Assembly: GCA_964538615.1 (NCBI GenBank)
Contig: CAZIGK010000034.1
Location: 1 to 19,321, forward strand
Length of the DNA stretch: 19,321 nucleotides
Reading direction: 5' to 3'
Source: CAZIGK01 sp964538615
GTDB lineage: Bacteria > Pseudomonadota > Alphaproteobacteria > Rickettsiales > RI-342
Part shown: positions 6,117-13,896 of the stretch, piece after piece
Numbering within the stretch: position 1 is the stretch's first letter
How the letters are laid out: every line of letters begins with the position of its first letter
Notes under the pieces: generated by a model
Told to the model about the DNA's origin: nothing
Databases searched by the model: none
What the model saw: the letters and a program-made list of their open reading frames with translations, nothing else
Position numbers and translations under genes: made by a program

Positions 6117-8987
6117 ATGTCCGCTTCCAATTTGTACCGCGATGACCGTTTTTCCGGCCTCAACAGTGTGTTTGTGGAAGAGCTGTACCAAAAATACAAA
6201 GAAAACCCACAGAATGTGGACGATAGCTGGCGGCAGATTTTTCAGGAATTGGGGGATGATGCTGAAACCGTATTCAGCAATGTGCGCGGCGCAAGCTGGG
6301 CACCGAAAAGCAGCAAGGTGATTGGCGCGGTAGATGCGGAAGAGCTGGCGAAGCGAGCCGCTAACAAAAACAAAGGCGTGAGCGAAGAGGCGCTGTATCA
6401 GGCGGCGGAAGATAGTGTACGGGCACTGATGTTGATTCGGGCCTACCGCGTGCGGGGGCATTTTCATGCCAATCTTGACCCGCTGCATATTGAAGCCAAA
6501 CAACCGCACCCGGAGTTAGACCCCGCGACCTATGGGTTTAGCGAGGCGGATCAGGACAAGCCGATTCATATCCATGGGGTATTGGGGTTGCGCACGGCGA
6601 CCATTCGCGAGATTCTGGCCATTTTGAAGCGCACCTATTGCCGCACCATTGGTGTGGAGTTTATGCATATTCAGCACCCTGAGCAGAAGGCGTGGATTCA
6701 AAGCCGCATTGAAGCCAACCGAGGCGATACGGAATTACAGGACGCTGACCGCAAAGCCATCTTGCGGGAGTTGGTGGAAGTAGAATCTTTCGAGAGCTTT
6801 TTGCAAGTAAAGTATCCGGGTATGAAGCGTTTCTCTGTGCAAGGGGGAGATGCGATGATTCCGGGGATGGAAATGGTGATTCGCACCTCTGCCGCGCTGG
6901 GGGTGGAAGAGGTCGTCATCGGGATGCCGCACCGGGGGCGTATGAACGTGCTGACCACGGTGATGAAAAAGCCGTTTAAGGAATTGTTTTCCCTGTTTTT
7001 GGGCAATTTGGATTACCCGGAAGATATTAAAAGTTCCGGCGATGTGAAGTACCATTTGGGGACCTCTTCTGACCGTAGCTTTGGCGAAGGCAAGCAGGAA
7101 GTGCATTTGTCCCTGACCCCGAACCCATCGCACCTGGAAGCGGTGAACCCGGTCGTGGCGGGGCGTGTGCGCGCCAAGCAGGATTTGCGGCAAGACCCTG
7201 AGCGGAAACGGGTGATGGGCATTTTGCTGCATGGGGACGCCGCCTTTGCCGGACAGGGTATTGTGGCCGAGACGCTGGGTTTGAGCGAATTGCAGGATTA
7301 TAGCACCGGCGGCACCTTGCATTTTATTGTGAATAACCAGATTGGTTTTACCACCAGCCCGCGCTATTCCCGCTCGTCGCCCTATCCATCCGATGTGGCG
7401 AAAATGGTAGGAGCACCCATTTTCCACGTCAATGGAGATGACCCGGAAGCGGTGGTTTATGTCAGCAAGTTGGCTGCTGAGTTCCGTCATGAATTCAAGA
7501 AGGATGTGGTGATTGATATGTTCTGTTATCGCCGGTATGGCCATAATGAGAGCGATGAGCCGATGTTCACCCAGCCGCTGATGTATAATGCGATTAAAGA
7601 CCATGAGTCACCAGCGCGGATGTATGCCAAATCTCTGGTCAGCCGTGGGTTGGTGACGCAGGCAGACGTGGATCAGTTGTTTGAGGACTACAAAAAGCAG
7701 TTTGATCAAGAGTTTGAACTGGCAAAAGACCATAAACCGAACAAGGCCGACTGGCTGGAGGGGCATTGGTCTGGCTTTATGCGTCCCGATGGAGAGCACC
7801 CGGTGGTGGATACCGGGGTGGATAGGGCACGCCTGAAAGAGGTGGGATTGAAAATATCTGCGCATCCAGAAGGCTATACGCTGAACAAAAAGATTTTACG
7901 GCAGTTGGATGCCAAGCGCGAGATGATTGAGTCTGGTAAGGAGATTGATTGGGCGACGGCGGAAGCGCTGGCGTTCGGCACCTTATTGACCGAAGGCTAT
8001 GGCGTGCGGGTGAGCGGACAGGATTGTCGGCGGGGTACATTCTCGCAGCGGCACGCTTCGCTGGTGGATCAGGAAAATGAGGAGCGGTACGTGCCGCTGG
8101 CCAACCTGAGTGCTGACCAGAAGCGCTTTGAAATTATGGATTCCAACCTGTCTGAATTTGGGGTGTTGGGCTTTGAATATGGTTATTCGCTGGCGGCACC
8201 AAACACGCTGACCATTTGGGAAGCCCAGTTTGGGGATTTCTGTAACGGCGCGCAAATTATTATTGACCAGTTTATTTCCTCCGGAGAGATGAAATGGTTG
8301 CGCATGAGCGGGCTGGTGATGCTGTTGCCGCACGGGTTTGAGGGGCAGGGGCCGGAGCATAGCTCTGCCCGACTGGAGCGTTTTCTGCAAATGTGCGCAC
8401 AGGATAATATGCAGGTGGCGAATTGTTCCACCCCCGCGAACTATTACCATATTCTGCGCCGCCAGATGCATGCGAAGTTTCGCAAGCCATTGATTATGAT
8501 GACGCCAAAATCGCTGTTGCGGCATAAGCTGTGTGTTTCCACACTGGAGGAAATGGCGAAAGCAACCCATTTCATCCCTGTCTATGATGAAGCCTATGGC
8601 GACATTAAGCCGAAAGATGTGAAGCGCGTGGTGCTGTGCAGCGGCAAGGTCTATTATGATCTGGTGGAAGCGCGGGAAGCTAAAGGCGTGAAGGATGTGG
8701 CAATTTTGCGGCTGGAGCAGTTTTACCCCTTCCCACATGCGGAGTTGAAAAAAGCCCTGAAACCTTACGCCCATGCCGAGCTGGTGTGGTGTCAGGAAGA
8801 GCCGGAGAATATGGGGGCATGGTTCTTCCTTGATCGCCGGTTGGAAAAGGTGCTGGTGGAACTGAAGGCAAAGCACAGCCGTCCGGTCTATGCAGGGCGG
8901 CCAGAAGCGGCATCTCCTGCGGCTGGATATTTGAAAATTCATAACCGTGAGCAGGAAGCACTGGTGAGTGAAGCACTGGGTCTGTAA
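6117..8987 (+). CDS. sucA: 2-oxoglutarate dehydrogenase E1 component
   Basis: SucA is the thiamine-diphosphate enzyme that decarboxylates 2-oxoglutarate and passes the succinyl group to the lipoyl arm of SucB, in the TCA cycle. The 956-residue product has the E1 N-terminal helix (FVEELYQKYKENP), YRVRGHFHANLDPL (about 109-122), FSVQGGDAMIPGME, and GMPHRGRMNVL. The ThDP-binding block begins at HGDAAFAGQG (His372) and runs to NNQIGFTTSP. Further on are RRYGHNESDEP, the transketolase-like pyrimidine domain with RRGTFSQRHA, and PHGFEGQGPEHSSARLERF. ATG 6117 is preceded by AAGGA (6105-6109) at 7 nt; an upstream in-frame ATG at 6096 lacks this. The length matches the family. No sucCD or mdh precedes it, as they do in many relatives. 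Confidence 0.98.
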   Translation: MSASNLYRDDRFSGLNSVFVEELYQKYKENPQNVDDSWRQIFQELGDDAETVFSNVRGASWAPKSSKVIGAVDAEELAKRAANKNKGVSEEALYQAAEDSVRALMLIRAYRVRGHFHANLDPLHIEAKQPHPELDPATYGFSEADQDKPIHIHGVLGLRTATIREILAILKRTYCRTIGVEFMHIQHPEQKAWIQSRIEANRGDTELQDADRKAILRELVEVESFESFLQVKYPGMKRFSVQGGDAMIPGMEMVIRTSAALGVEEVVIGMPHRGRMNVLTTVMKKPFKELFSLFLGNLDYPEDIKSSGDVKYHLGTSSDRSFGEGKQEVHLSLTPNPSHLEAVNPVVAGRVRAKQDLRQDPERKRVMGILLHGDAAFAGQGIVAETLGLSELQDYSTGGTLHFIVNNQIGFTTSPRYSRSSPYPSDVAKMVGAPIFHVNGDDPEAVVYVSKLAAEFRHEFKKDVVIDMFCYRRYGHNESDEPMFTQPLMYNAIKDHESPARMYAKSLVSRGLVTQADVDQLFEDYKKQFDQEFELAKDHKPNKADWLEGHWSGFMRPDGEHPVVDTGVDRARLKEVGLKISAHPEGYTLNKKILRQLDAKREMIESGKEIDWATAEALAFGTLLTEGYGVRVSGQDCRRGTFSQRHASLVDQENEERYVPLANLSADQKRFEIMDSNLSEFGVLGFEYGYSLAAPNTLTIWEAQFGDFCNGAQIIIDQFISSGEMKWLRMSGLVMLLPHGFEGQGPEHSSARLERFLQMCAQDNMQVANCSTPANYYHILRRQMHAKFRKPLIMMTPKSLLRHKLCVSTLEEMAKATHFIPVYDEAYGDIKPKDVKRVVLCSGKVYYDLVEAREAKGVKDVAILRLEQFYPFPHAELKKALKPYAHAELVWCQEEPENMGAWFFLDRRLEKVLVELKAKHSRPVYAGRPEAASPAAGYLKIHNREQEALVSEALGL

Positions 8988-9080
8988 CCCTATTCTTGAA
9001 AAAACCATTATCTCTACTGGAAAAACCAAACCAAGCCGCTATGTTAGCGCAAGCCTATTCGTTTGAAGGAGCCATGAGCC

Positions 9081-10271
9081 ATGAGTGCAGAAGTTACCGT
9101 CCCGACCCTTGGTGAATCCGTTACGGAAGCCATTATCGCCAAATGGTTTAAGAAAGTGGGTGACGCGGTGAAACAGGATGAGCCGATTGCGGAACTGGAA
9201 ACCGATAAAGTGACCATGGAAGTGAATGCGCCTGCCAGCGGGGTGTTGCAGGAAATTAAAGCCAAAGAAGGCGAAACCGTGGAAGTGGGTGCGTTGATTG
9301 CATTGCTGGGCGCGGGTTCTGCAACGGCTGCCAATGATGCGGCGCCTGCCAGAAAAGAGGATGCGAAAGCGGCGGATGTGGCGAAAGCCGCAAAATCTGA
9401 ACATCCATTGCCGCCCTCTGTGCGCAAAATGGCGGAAGAGCAGGGAATTGATACCAGCAAAATTAGCGGTACGGGCAAAGATGGCCGTGTTACCAAAGAA
9501 GATGCGCTGAAGCATCAGCAAGGTGGGGCAGCGAAGGCGGCGGCACCCGTGGCGGCGGTTGTGGATGCTGGCCCACGCGAAGAGCGTGTGCGCATGAGCG
9601 GGTTGCGCCGGAAAATTGCCCAGCGCCTGAAAGATTCTCAGAATACGGCAGCGATTCTGACCACCTTCAATGAAATTGACATGACCAACTCCATGGCGTT
9701 GCGGGCGGAATATAAAGACGCAGTGGAGAAAAAGTACGGTGTGCGTTTGGGCTTTATGGGCTTTTTCGTGAAGGCGGCGGTACAGGCGTTGAAAGAAATT
9801 CCCGAAGTGAATGCCGAAATTGATGGTGAGGATATTGTCTATAAAAACCATTATGACATTGGGGTGGCTGTGGGCACCGAAAATGGTCTGGTGGTGCCGG
9901 TGGTGCGCGATGCGGATAAAAAGTCGCTCATTGAAATTGAGGCAGATATTGCTGCGCTGGCGAAAAAAGCACGCGATGGCAAGCTTTCCATGGCGGATTT
10001 GACGGGCGGTACCTTCACTGTCTCCAACGGCGGAGTGTATGGCTCGTTGATGTCCACGCCGATTATCAACCCGCCGCAGTCGGGCATTTTGGGCATGCAT
10101 AAGACCGAAGAGCGCCCCGTGGTGGTGAGTGGTCAGATTGTGATTCGTCCGATGATGTATGTGGCCTTGTCCTATGACCACCGCATTATTGATGGGCGGG
10201 AGTCTGTGACCTTCCTGAAGCGGATTAAAGAAAACGTGGAAGACCCGCGCAGGCTGCTGCTGGAGGTTTAA
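9081..10271 (+). CDS. sucB: Dihydrolipoyllysine-residue succinyltransferase, E2 of 2-oxoglutarate dehydrogenase
   Basis: SucB forms the core of the complex and transfers the succinyl group from its lipoyl arm to CoA. The single lipoyl domain (1-75) has the acceptor Lys43 in ETDKVTME. A flexible Ala/Lys-rich linker leads to the E1/E3-binding domain (about 108-145, LPPSVRKMAEEQGID). A second linker (146-165) leads to the catalytic domain. This ends in YDHRIIDGRE with catalytic His367 and Asp371 and the typical end DPRRLLLEV. GAAGGAG (9065-9071) lies 9 nt before ATG 9081; the out-of-frame ATG at 9074 is too close to that site. The gap to sucA is 93 nt without a visible terminator, so the two are probably cotranscribed. 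Confidence 0.98.
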   Translation: MSAEVTVPTLGESVTEAIIAKWFKKVGDAVKQDEPIAELETDKVTMEVNAPASGVLQEIKAKEGETVEVGALIALLGAGSATAANDAAPARKEDAKAADVAKAAKSEHPLPPSVRKMAEEQGIDTSKISGTGKDGRVTKEDALKHQQGGAAKAAAPVAAVVDAGPREERVRMSGLRRKIAQRLKDSQNTAAILTTFNEIDMTNSMALRAEYKDAVEKKYGVRLGFMGFFVKAAVQALKEIPEVNAEIDGEDIVYKNHYDIGVAVGTENGLVVPVVRDADKKSLIEIEADIAALAKKARDGKLSMADLTGGTFTVSNGGVYGSLMSTPIINPPQSGILGMHKTEERPVVVSGQIVIRPMMYVALSYDHRIIDGRESVTFLKRIKENVEDPRRLLLEV

Positions 10272-10705
10272 TGCGAATCCTTGCGTACTTTGCTGCGCTA
10301 TGGTGGGGGCTGTGTGCGGCCTCTGCCTCTTATGCCTGCTCGTGCGGTCCGTATGAGCATACGTTGGCAGAAGATGTTGCGGACTATTATGACGCGGTCT
10401 TTGTGGGGATTGCAGAGAAGGTAACCCAAACGAACGCGCATGATTTTCTTATGCCTCAGGTGGCGCGCTTTCAGGTGGTGTCCGGCTGGAAGGGGGTGCA
10501 GACATCTACGCCGCAGGACGTGTATGGGTGCGAAAACTCTGCCGCTTGCTGTTTAGGCTTTGAAGAAGGTAAGGCTTACGTGGTATTGGCAAAGCGGAAC
10601 GACGATGGGCATTTGGCTGTGCGTATGTGTGATGCGACGATGCGAACCATGTTGCTGGAACATGCGGGCGATTTGGTAAAAGAACTAAACGACTTGACGA
10701 AGTAA
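10271..10705 (+). CDS. Exported cysteine-rich protein, NTR/TIMP-like
   Basis: The 144-residue product begins with a signal peptide (basic residue, hydrophobic core, SASYA) and probable signal peptidase I cleavage after Ala22. The mature protein would start with CSC, followed by DAVFVGIAEKV, FQVVSGWKGVQ, and a late block with Cys87, Cys93, Cys94 and Cys120. An N-terminal CxC, a [DA]xVFVG strand, a VxxxWKG strand and a late cysteine near FxxGKAYVV are the pattern I know from bacterial NTR/TIMP-like proteins; this is family-level inference without a search. Six mature cysteines suggest disulfides in the periplasm. The ATG overlaps the sucB stop (TAATG), with GGAGG 4 nt before, so translation is coupled to sucB. 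Its role in or near a cytoplasmic metabolic operon is not obvious. Confidence 0.85.
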   Translation: MRILAYFAALWWGLCAASASYACSCGPYEHTLAEDVADYYDAVFVGIAEKVTQTNAHDFLMPQVARFQVVSGWKGVQTSTPQDVYGCENSAACCLGFEEGKAYVVLAKRNDDGHLAVRMCDATMRTMLLEHAGDLVKELNDLTK

Positions 10706-10718
10706 AAAGGATAACACA

Positions 10719-12110
10719 ATGGCTGAACAATTTGATGTCGTGGTGATTGGTGGTGGCCCTGCGGGTTATGTCGCGTCTATTAAGGCGGCACAACTGGGGT
10801 TGAAGGTGGCCTGTGTGGAATCTCGCGGGGCGCTGGGCGGTACCTGCCTGAACGTGGGGTGTATTCCGTCCAAAGCGATGCTGCATTCATCCGAGTTATT
10901 TGATGAAGCCGCCAACCATTTTGAAGCGCACGGCATTAAAGCGTCCGTTAAGCTGGACTTGAAAGGAATGCTGGGGCGTAAGGATAAAGTCGTCAAAGAC
11001 CTGACCGCTGGTATTGAGTTTTTGTTCAAGAAAAACAAAGTGACCTACGTGCAGGGGCATGGCACCATTACTGCCAAAGACGAAGTGACCGTTGGTAAGG
11101 ATGTGTATAAAACAAAAAATATTCTGATTGCGACGGGTTCCAACGTCACCCCGCTACCGGGCGTAGAGATTGATGAAAAGCAGGTGGTTAGCTCTACCGG
11201 TGCATTGTCTCTGGAGAAGGTGCCGGAGCATCTGGTGGTGATTGGCGGTGGCGTGATTGGGCTGGAGATGGGTTCCGTCTGGCGGCGTTTGGGTGCCAAG
11301 GTGACGGTGGTGGAATATCTCGACCGGATTGCCCCGACCATGGACGGCGAAGTGAGCAAGCAGTTCCAGCGCATTTTAGCGAAGCAGGGCATGGAGTTTT
11401 TGACCAGCACCAAAGTGACGGCTGTGAAAAAAGACAAAAAAGGCGTGAAGGTGACCGTAGAGCCAGCCAAAGGTGGCGACGCGCAGACATTGGATGCCGA
11501 TGTGGTGCTGGTGGCCATTGGTCGTAAGCCCAACACGGATAAGTTGGGGCTGGAGAATGTGGGCATTACGCTGGATGAGCGCGGGCGTATTCCGGTCAAT
11601 GGCAAGTTGCAAACCGCTGTAGCGAATATCTACGCAGTTGGGGATGTGATTGCCGGGCCTATGCTGGCGCATAAAGCCGAGGAAGATGGCATTGCGGCGG
11701 TAGAAAACATGGCTGGTCAGCATGGCCATGTGGACTGGGACATGGTGCCGAGTGTGATCTACACCATGCCGGAGGTGGCAAGCATCGGGAAGACGGAAGA
11801 ACAACTGAAAGAGGCGGGTGTACCGTACAAGGTGGGGAAATTTCCCTTTTCCGCCAACAGCCGTGCCAAAGCCGTGGGGCAGACCGAAGGGTTTGTAAAA
11901 GTGCTGGCGCATAAGGATTATGACACGGTGCTAGGCGTGCATATTATTGGGCCACAGGCGGGAACCATGATTGCGGAAGCGGTGACGGCGATGACCTATG
12001 GTGCATCTGCTGAGGATATGGCCCGTACCTGCCATTCCCACCCGGATTTGAACGAGGCAGTGAAAGAAGCGGCGCTTGCGGCATCCGGTCTGGGCGCGAT
12101 TCATATGTGA
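10719..12110 (+). CDS. lpdA: Dihydrolipoyl dehydrogenase (E3)
   Basis: The FAD enzyme reoxidises the dihydrolipoyl arm of SucB with NAD+. The FAD-binding GGGPAGY is at residues 11-17. The redox-active disulfide Cys43/Cys48 lies in GGTCLNVGCIPSK. The NAD-binding VVIGGGVIGLEMGSVWRRLG is in the middle, followed by YAVGDVIAGPMLAHKAEEDG. The dimer-interface base pair is His441/Glu446 in SHPDLNE. The length of 463 is typical. AAAAGGA (10705-10711) lies 7 nt before the ATG, and the gap from the preceding gene is 13 nt. The gene closes the operon at the terminator 12136-12167. It may also serve pyruvate dehydrogenase, but its place after sucA and sucB points to the 2-oxoglutarate complex. Confidence 0.98.
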   Translation: MAEQFDVVVIGGGPAGYVASIKAAQLGLKVACVESRGALGGTCLNVGCIPSKAMLHSSELFDEAANHFEAHGIKASVKLDLKGMLGRKDKVVKDLTAGIEFLFKKNKVTYVQGHGTITAKDEVTVGKDVYKTKNILIATGSNVTPLPGVEIDEKQVVSSTGALSLEKVPEHLVVIGGGVIGLEMGSVWRRLGAKVTVVEYLDRIAPTMDGEVSKQFQRILAKQGMEFLTSTKVTAVKKDKKGVKVTVEPAKGGDAQTLDADVVLVAIGRKPNTDKLGLENVGITLDERGRIPVNGKLQTAVANIYAVGDVIAGPMLAHKAEEDGIAAVENMAGQHGHVDWDMVPSVIYTMPEVASIGKTEEQLKEAGVPYKVGKFPFSANSRAKAVGQTEGFVKVLAHKDYDTVLGVHIIGPQAGTMIAEAVTAMTYGASAEDMARTCHSHPDLNEAVKEAALAASGLGAIHM

Positions 12111-12135
12111 AGATGCATGACAGGTTTCTTCAGGC

Positions 12136-12167
12136 AAAAACCCGGCCAAAGAAAGGCCGGGTTTTTT
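12136..12167. terminator. Rho-independent terminator after lpdA, probably bidirectional
   Basis: AAAAACCCGGCC pairs perfectly with GGCCGGGTTTTT around a 7-nt loop, with a T-run on the plus strand and its mirror on the minus strand. It begins 25 nt after the lpdA stop and lies 40 nt beyond the stop of the convergent gene at 12208-12852. Confidence 0.95.
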
Positions 12168-12207
12168 GATGGGCGTTTATGCGGATATGGGCTGAGATGG
12201 CCTTCTA

Positions 12208-12852
12208 TCATAGATCCGTGAGTGCAACCCCTTGCGGCGTGCTTGCCTGTGCTTCCTGATTGGAGGTCTCGAATAGGAGAGTGAGTGGTGGTACTGGCGG
12301 TAGCAGCCCTCTTTCCACAGCACGCGCTAACGCGGCGAGTAATGCATCCGTATCATTGGGAGGGATGGGGGCGGGGGAAGCGGCTGCAGGTGCGTGGGTG
12401 ATATCCGTGATCTGGCCACCGATGCTGATTTGATAGCTGGTAAACTGTGTAGTGTTCATTGCGATATCTGTAATCGTGATAGGATCCCAGACAGCGCGGG
12501 GGATGTCCAAAGTGGTTTGACTACGCGCAAGATAGAGAGCATTATGCGCTTGTTTTCCATCGGGCTGCACCTTGCCTGCTGAGCGAAAATCGAAGCGTGG
12601 GTCGTCTATTAATTGTTGGAGAAAGCCGGGGTTGCTGGTGTGACCACTGAGCAGTGTCACTCCGTCTTTTTCGATGCGAACCAGCGCCCCTTCAACATCG
12701 CCGGGGATGATGAGGATGCGGTCATAACCGCGAGAAGAATCCACGAAACTGAGGGCGACCTGTCCTTTGCTGCCGGTCGTCAGGGTGGCTTCTTTATCCG
12801 GGAATGATGCGGTTTGGTAAGGGGTAAAGGGAAGAGGGTGAGCGGAGGACAT
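12208..12852 (-). CDS. Uncharacterised 214-residue protein
   Basis: I do not recognise the family. The first ~125 residues look beta-rich and soluble (GQVALSFVDSSRGYDRILIIPG, ALVRIEKDGVTLLSGHT). A proline/alanine-rich linker (about 154-167) is followed by a short helix with LLAALARAVERGLLPP and a Gln/Thr-rich tail. This suggests two small parts joined by a flexible spacer. There is no signal peptide or membrane segment. The ATG at 12852 has only a weak GAG element upstream. It stands alone, ends at the shared terminator 12136-12167, and is divergent from the DJ-1-like gene. The opposite strand frames here are short, so this is the best gene in the region. Confidence 0.7.
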   Translation of the reverse strand: MSSAHPLPFTPYQTASFPDKEATLTTGSKGQVALSFVDSSRGYDRILIIPGDVEGALVRIEKDGVTLLSGHTSNPGFLQQLIDDPRFDFRSAGKVQPDGKQAHNALYLARSQTTLDIPRAVWDPITITDIAMNTTQFTSYQISIGGQITDITHAPAAASPAPIPPNDTDALLAALARAVERGLLPPVPPLTLLFETSNQEAQASTPQGVALTDL

Positions 12853-13013
12853 TGTGAGTCTCGTTGCGTGGTGGGTTCATGGCGATAGGTAGTTATGATA
12901 GCAGGGTAGGATGACAGAAATATGAATGGCTGCTTATGGCAATGCCTGATGGTGTGTTAAACCCTGTTGCGATAACATGATGGGGAAGCAGACAGAGCGT
13001 GAAGGAGAGCAAG

Positions 13014-13706
13014 ATGAGTCGGGTATTGTTTGTGCTAACCAGTCACAACCAGTTGGGAACCACGGGAAGGCCGACCGGGTTTCACCTGGCAGAGATGACC
13101 CATGTTTACAAGGAACTGAGTGAAGCAGGGTTTGAGATCAGTTTTGCCTCTGTGCTGGGAGGGAAAGCGCCCATGGATGCCATGGAGATGGACGATGCGA
13201 TTAACCGTGCGTTTATGCACGATGATGCACGACGGCGGCAGATTGAAGAGACGGTGCCGCTGGCAGAGGTATCTTTACAGGAAATAGAGGCGGTGTATGT
13301 GCCGGGCGGGCATGGCACCATGTGGGATATGCCGGATAACGAGCGGCTGGCCAGCATGATTGCAGAGGTGTACCAGCGAGGTGGTGTGGTGGGAGCCGTC
13401 TGCCATGGGCCAGCGGCGCTGAGAGATGTACGGCTGGCAGATGGGCGCTATTTGCTGGAAGGCAAGGAATTTGCCTGCTTTAGCAATGCCGAAGAAGAAC
13501 ATATTGGATTGAACCAAACGGTACCGTTTTTACTACAGACCGCGCTGGAAGCGCGTGGTGGTTTGTACCGTCATGCCGGCTTGTTTGAGCCTTGTGTTGC
13601 CGTGAGTGAGCGTCTGGTCACCGGGCAGAACCCGGCTTCTGCCCATGGGGTCGGGGCAGCCATGCTGGCATTGCTGTTGCAACTGCGGGAGCAGCGGGTG
13701 GCGTAA
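13014..13706 (+). CDS. DJ-1/PfpI (class I glutamine amidotransferase-like) family protein
   Basis: The 230-residue product belongs to the DJ-1/ThiJ/PfpI superfamily, whose members include glyoxalase III-type, deglycase-type and chaperone-like proteins. The nucleophile elbow AVCHGPAAL places the cysteine at Cys130 with the adjacent His131. An acidic residue Glu27 lies in GFHLAEMTH, and VPGGHGTMWDMPDN (about 96-109) is a family block. TGQNPASAHGVG near the C-terminus is typical of the Hsp31-like branch. The start at ATG 13014 has AAGGAG (13002-13007) 6 nt upstream; a GTG at 12999 is less likely. The substrate cannot be told from sequence; a methylglyoxal-related role is plausible from the family. 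No partner gene is adjacent. Confidence 0.9.
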   Translation: MSRVLFVLTSHNQLGTTGRPTGFHLAEMTHVYKELSEAGFEISFASVLGGKAPMDAMEMDDAINRAFMHDDARRRQIEETVPLAEVSLQEIEAVYVPGGHGTMWDMPDNERLASMIAEVYQRGGVVGAVCHGPAALRDVRLADGRYLLEGKEFACFSNAEEEHIGLNQTVPFLLQTALEARGGLYRHAGLFEPCVAVSERLVTGQNPASAHGVGAAMLALLLQLREQRVA

Positions 13707-13830
13707 CCCTATCTTTAGAAATAGCAGGTAAGACTGGAGGGGTAGGTGGCAATGGTGCCGCCTATCTACGGTTAATCGCGTTTTGCCCGAACGGTGGCGT
13801 CTGGAGTGTCCTGTGGTTGGCATTCCGGCG

Positions 13831-13858
13831 TTGTCTAGGAAAAAAAACACGGTATATC
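13831..13858 (+). promoter_or_regulatory. Candidate promoter for the histidine kinase gene
   Basis: TTGTCT (13831-13836) and TATATC (13853-13858) are spaced 16 nt apart, with an A-run in the spacer. The start of transcription near 13865 would leave a leader of about 32 nt. The match is moderate, and this is the best pair in the 190-nt gap. Confidence 0.4.
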
Positions 13859-13896
13859 AAGCTGCCGTAGCGGGTTGTACCAACAGGCTGAGCTGA

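Noticed and set aside
6735..10181. Long antisense open frames (289-380 codons) opposite sucA and sucB
   Set aside because: They mirror the codon bias of the highly conserved genes on the plus strand; their products are rich in His, Arg and Phe without motifs, and there are no start signals.
10271..10345. Lipoprotein signal in the NTR-like protein
   Set aside because: The residues before the first mature cysteine are SYA, not the L-[AS]-[GA] lipobox pattern, and A-x-A type cleavage by signal peptidase I fits better.
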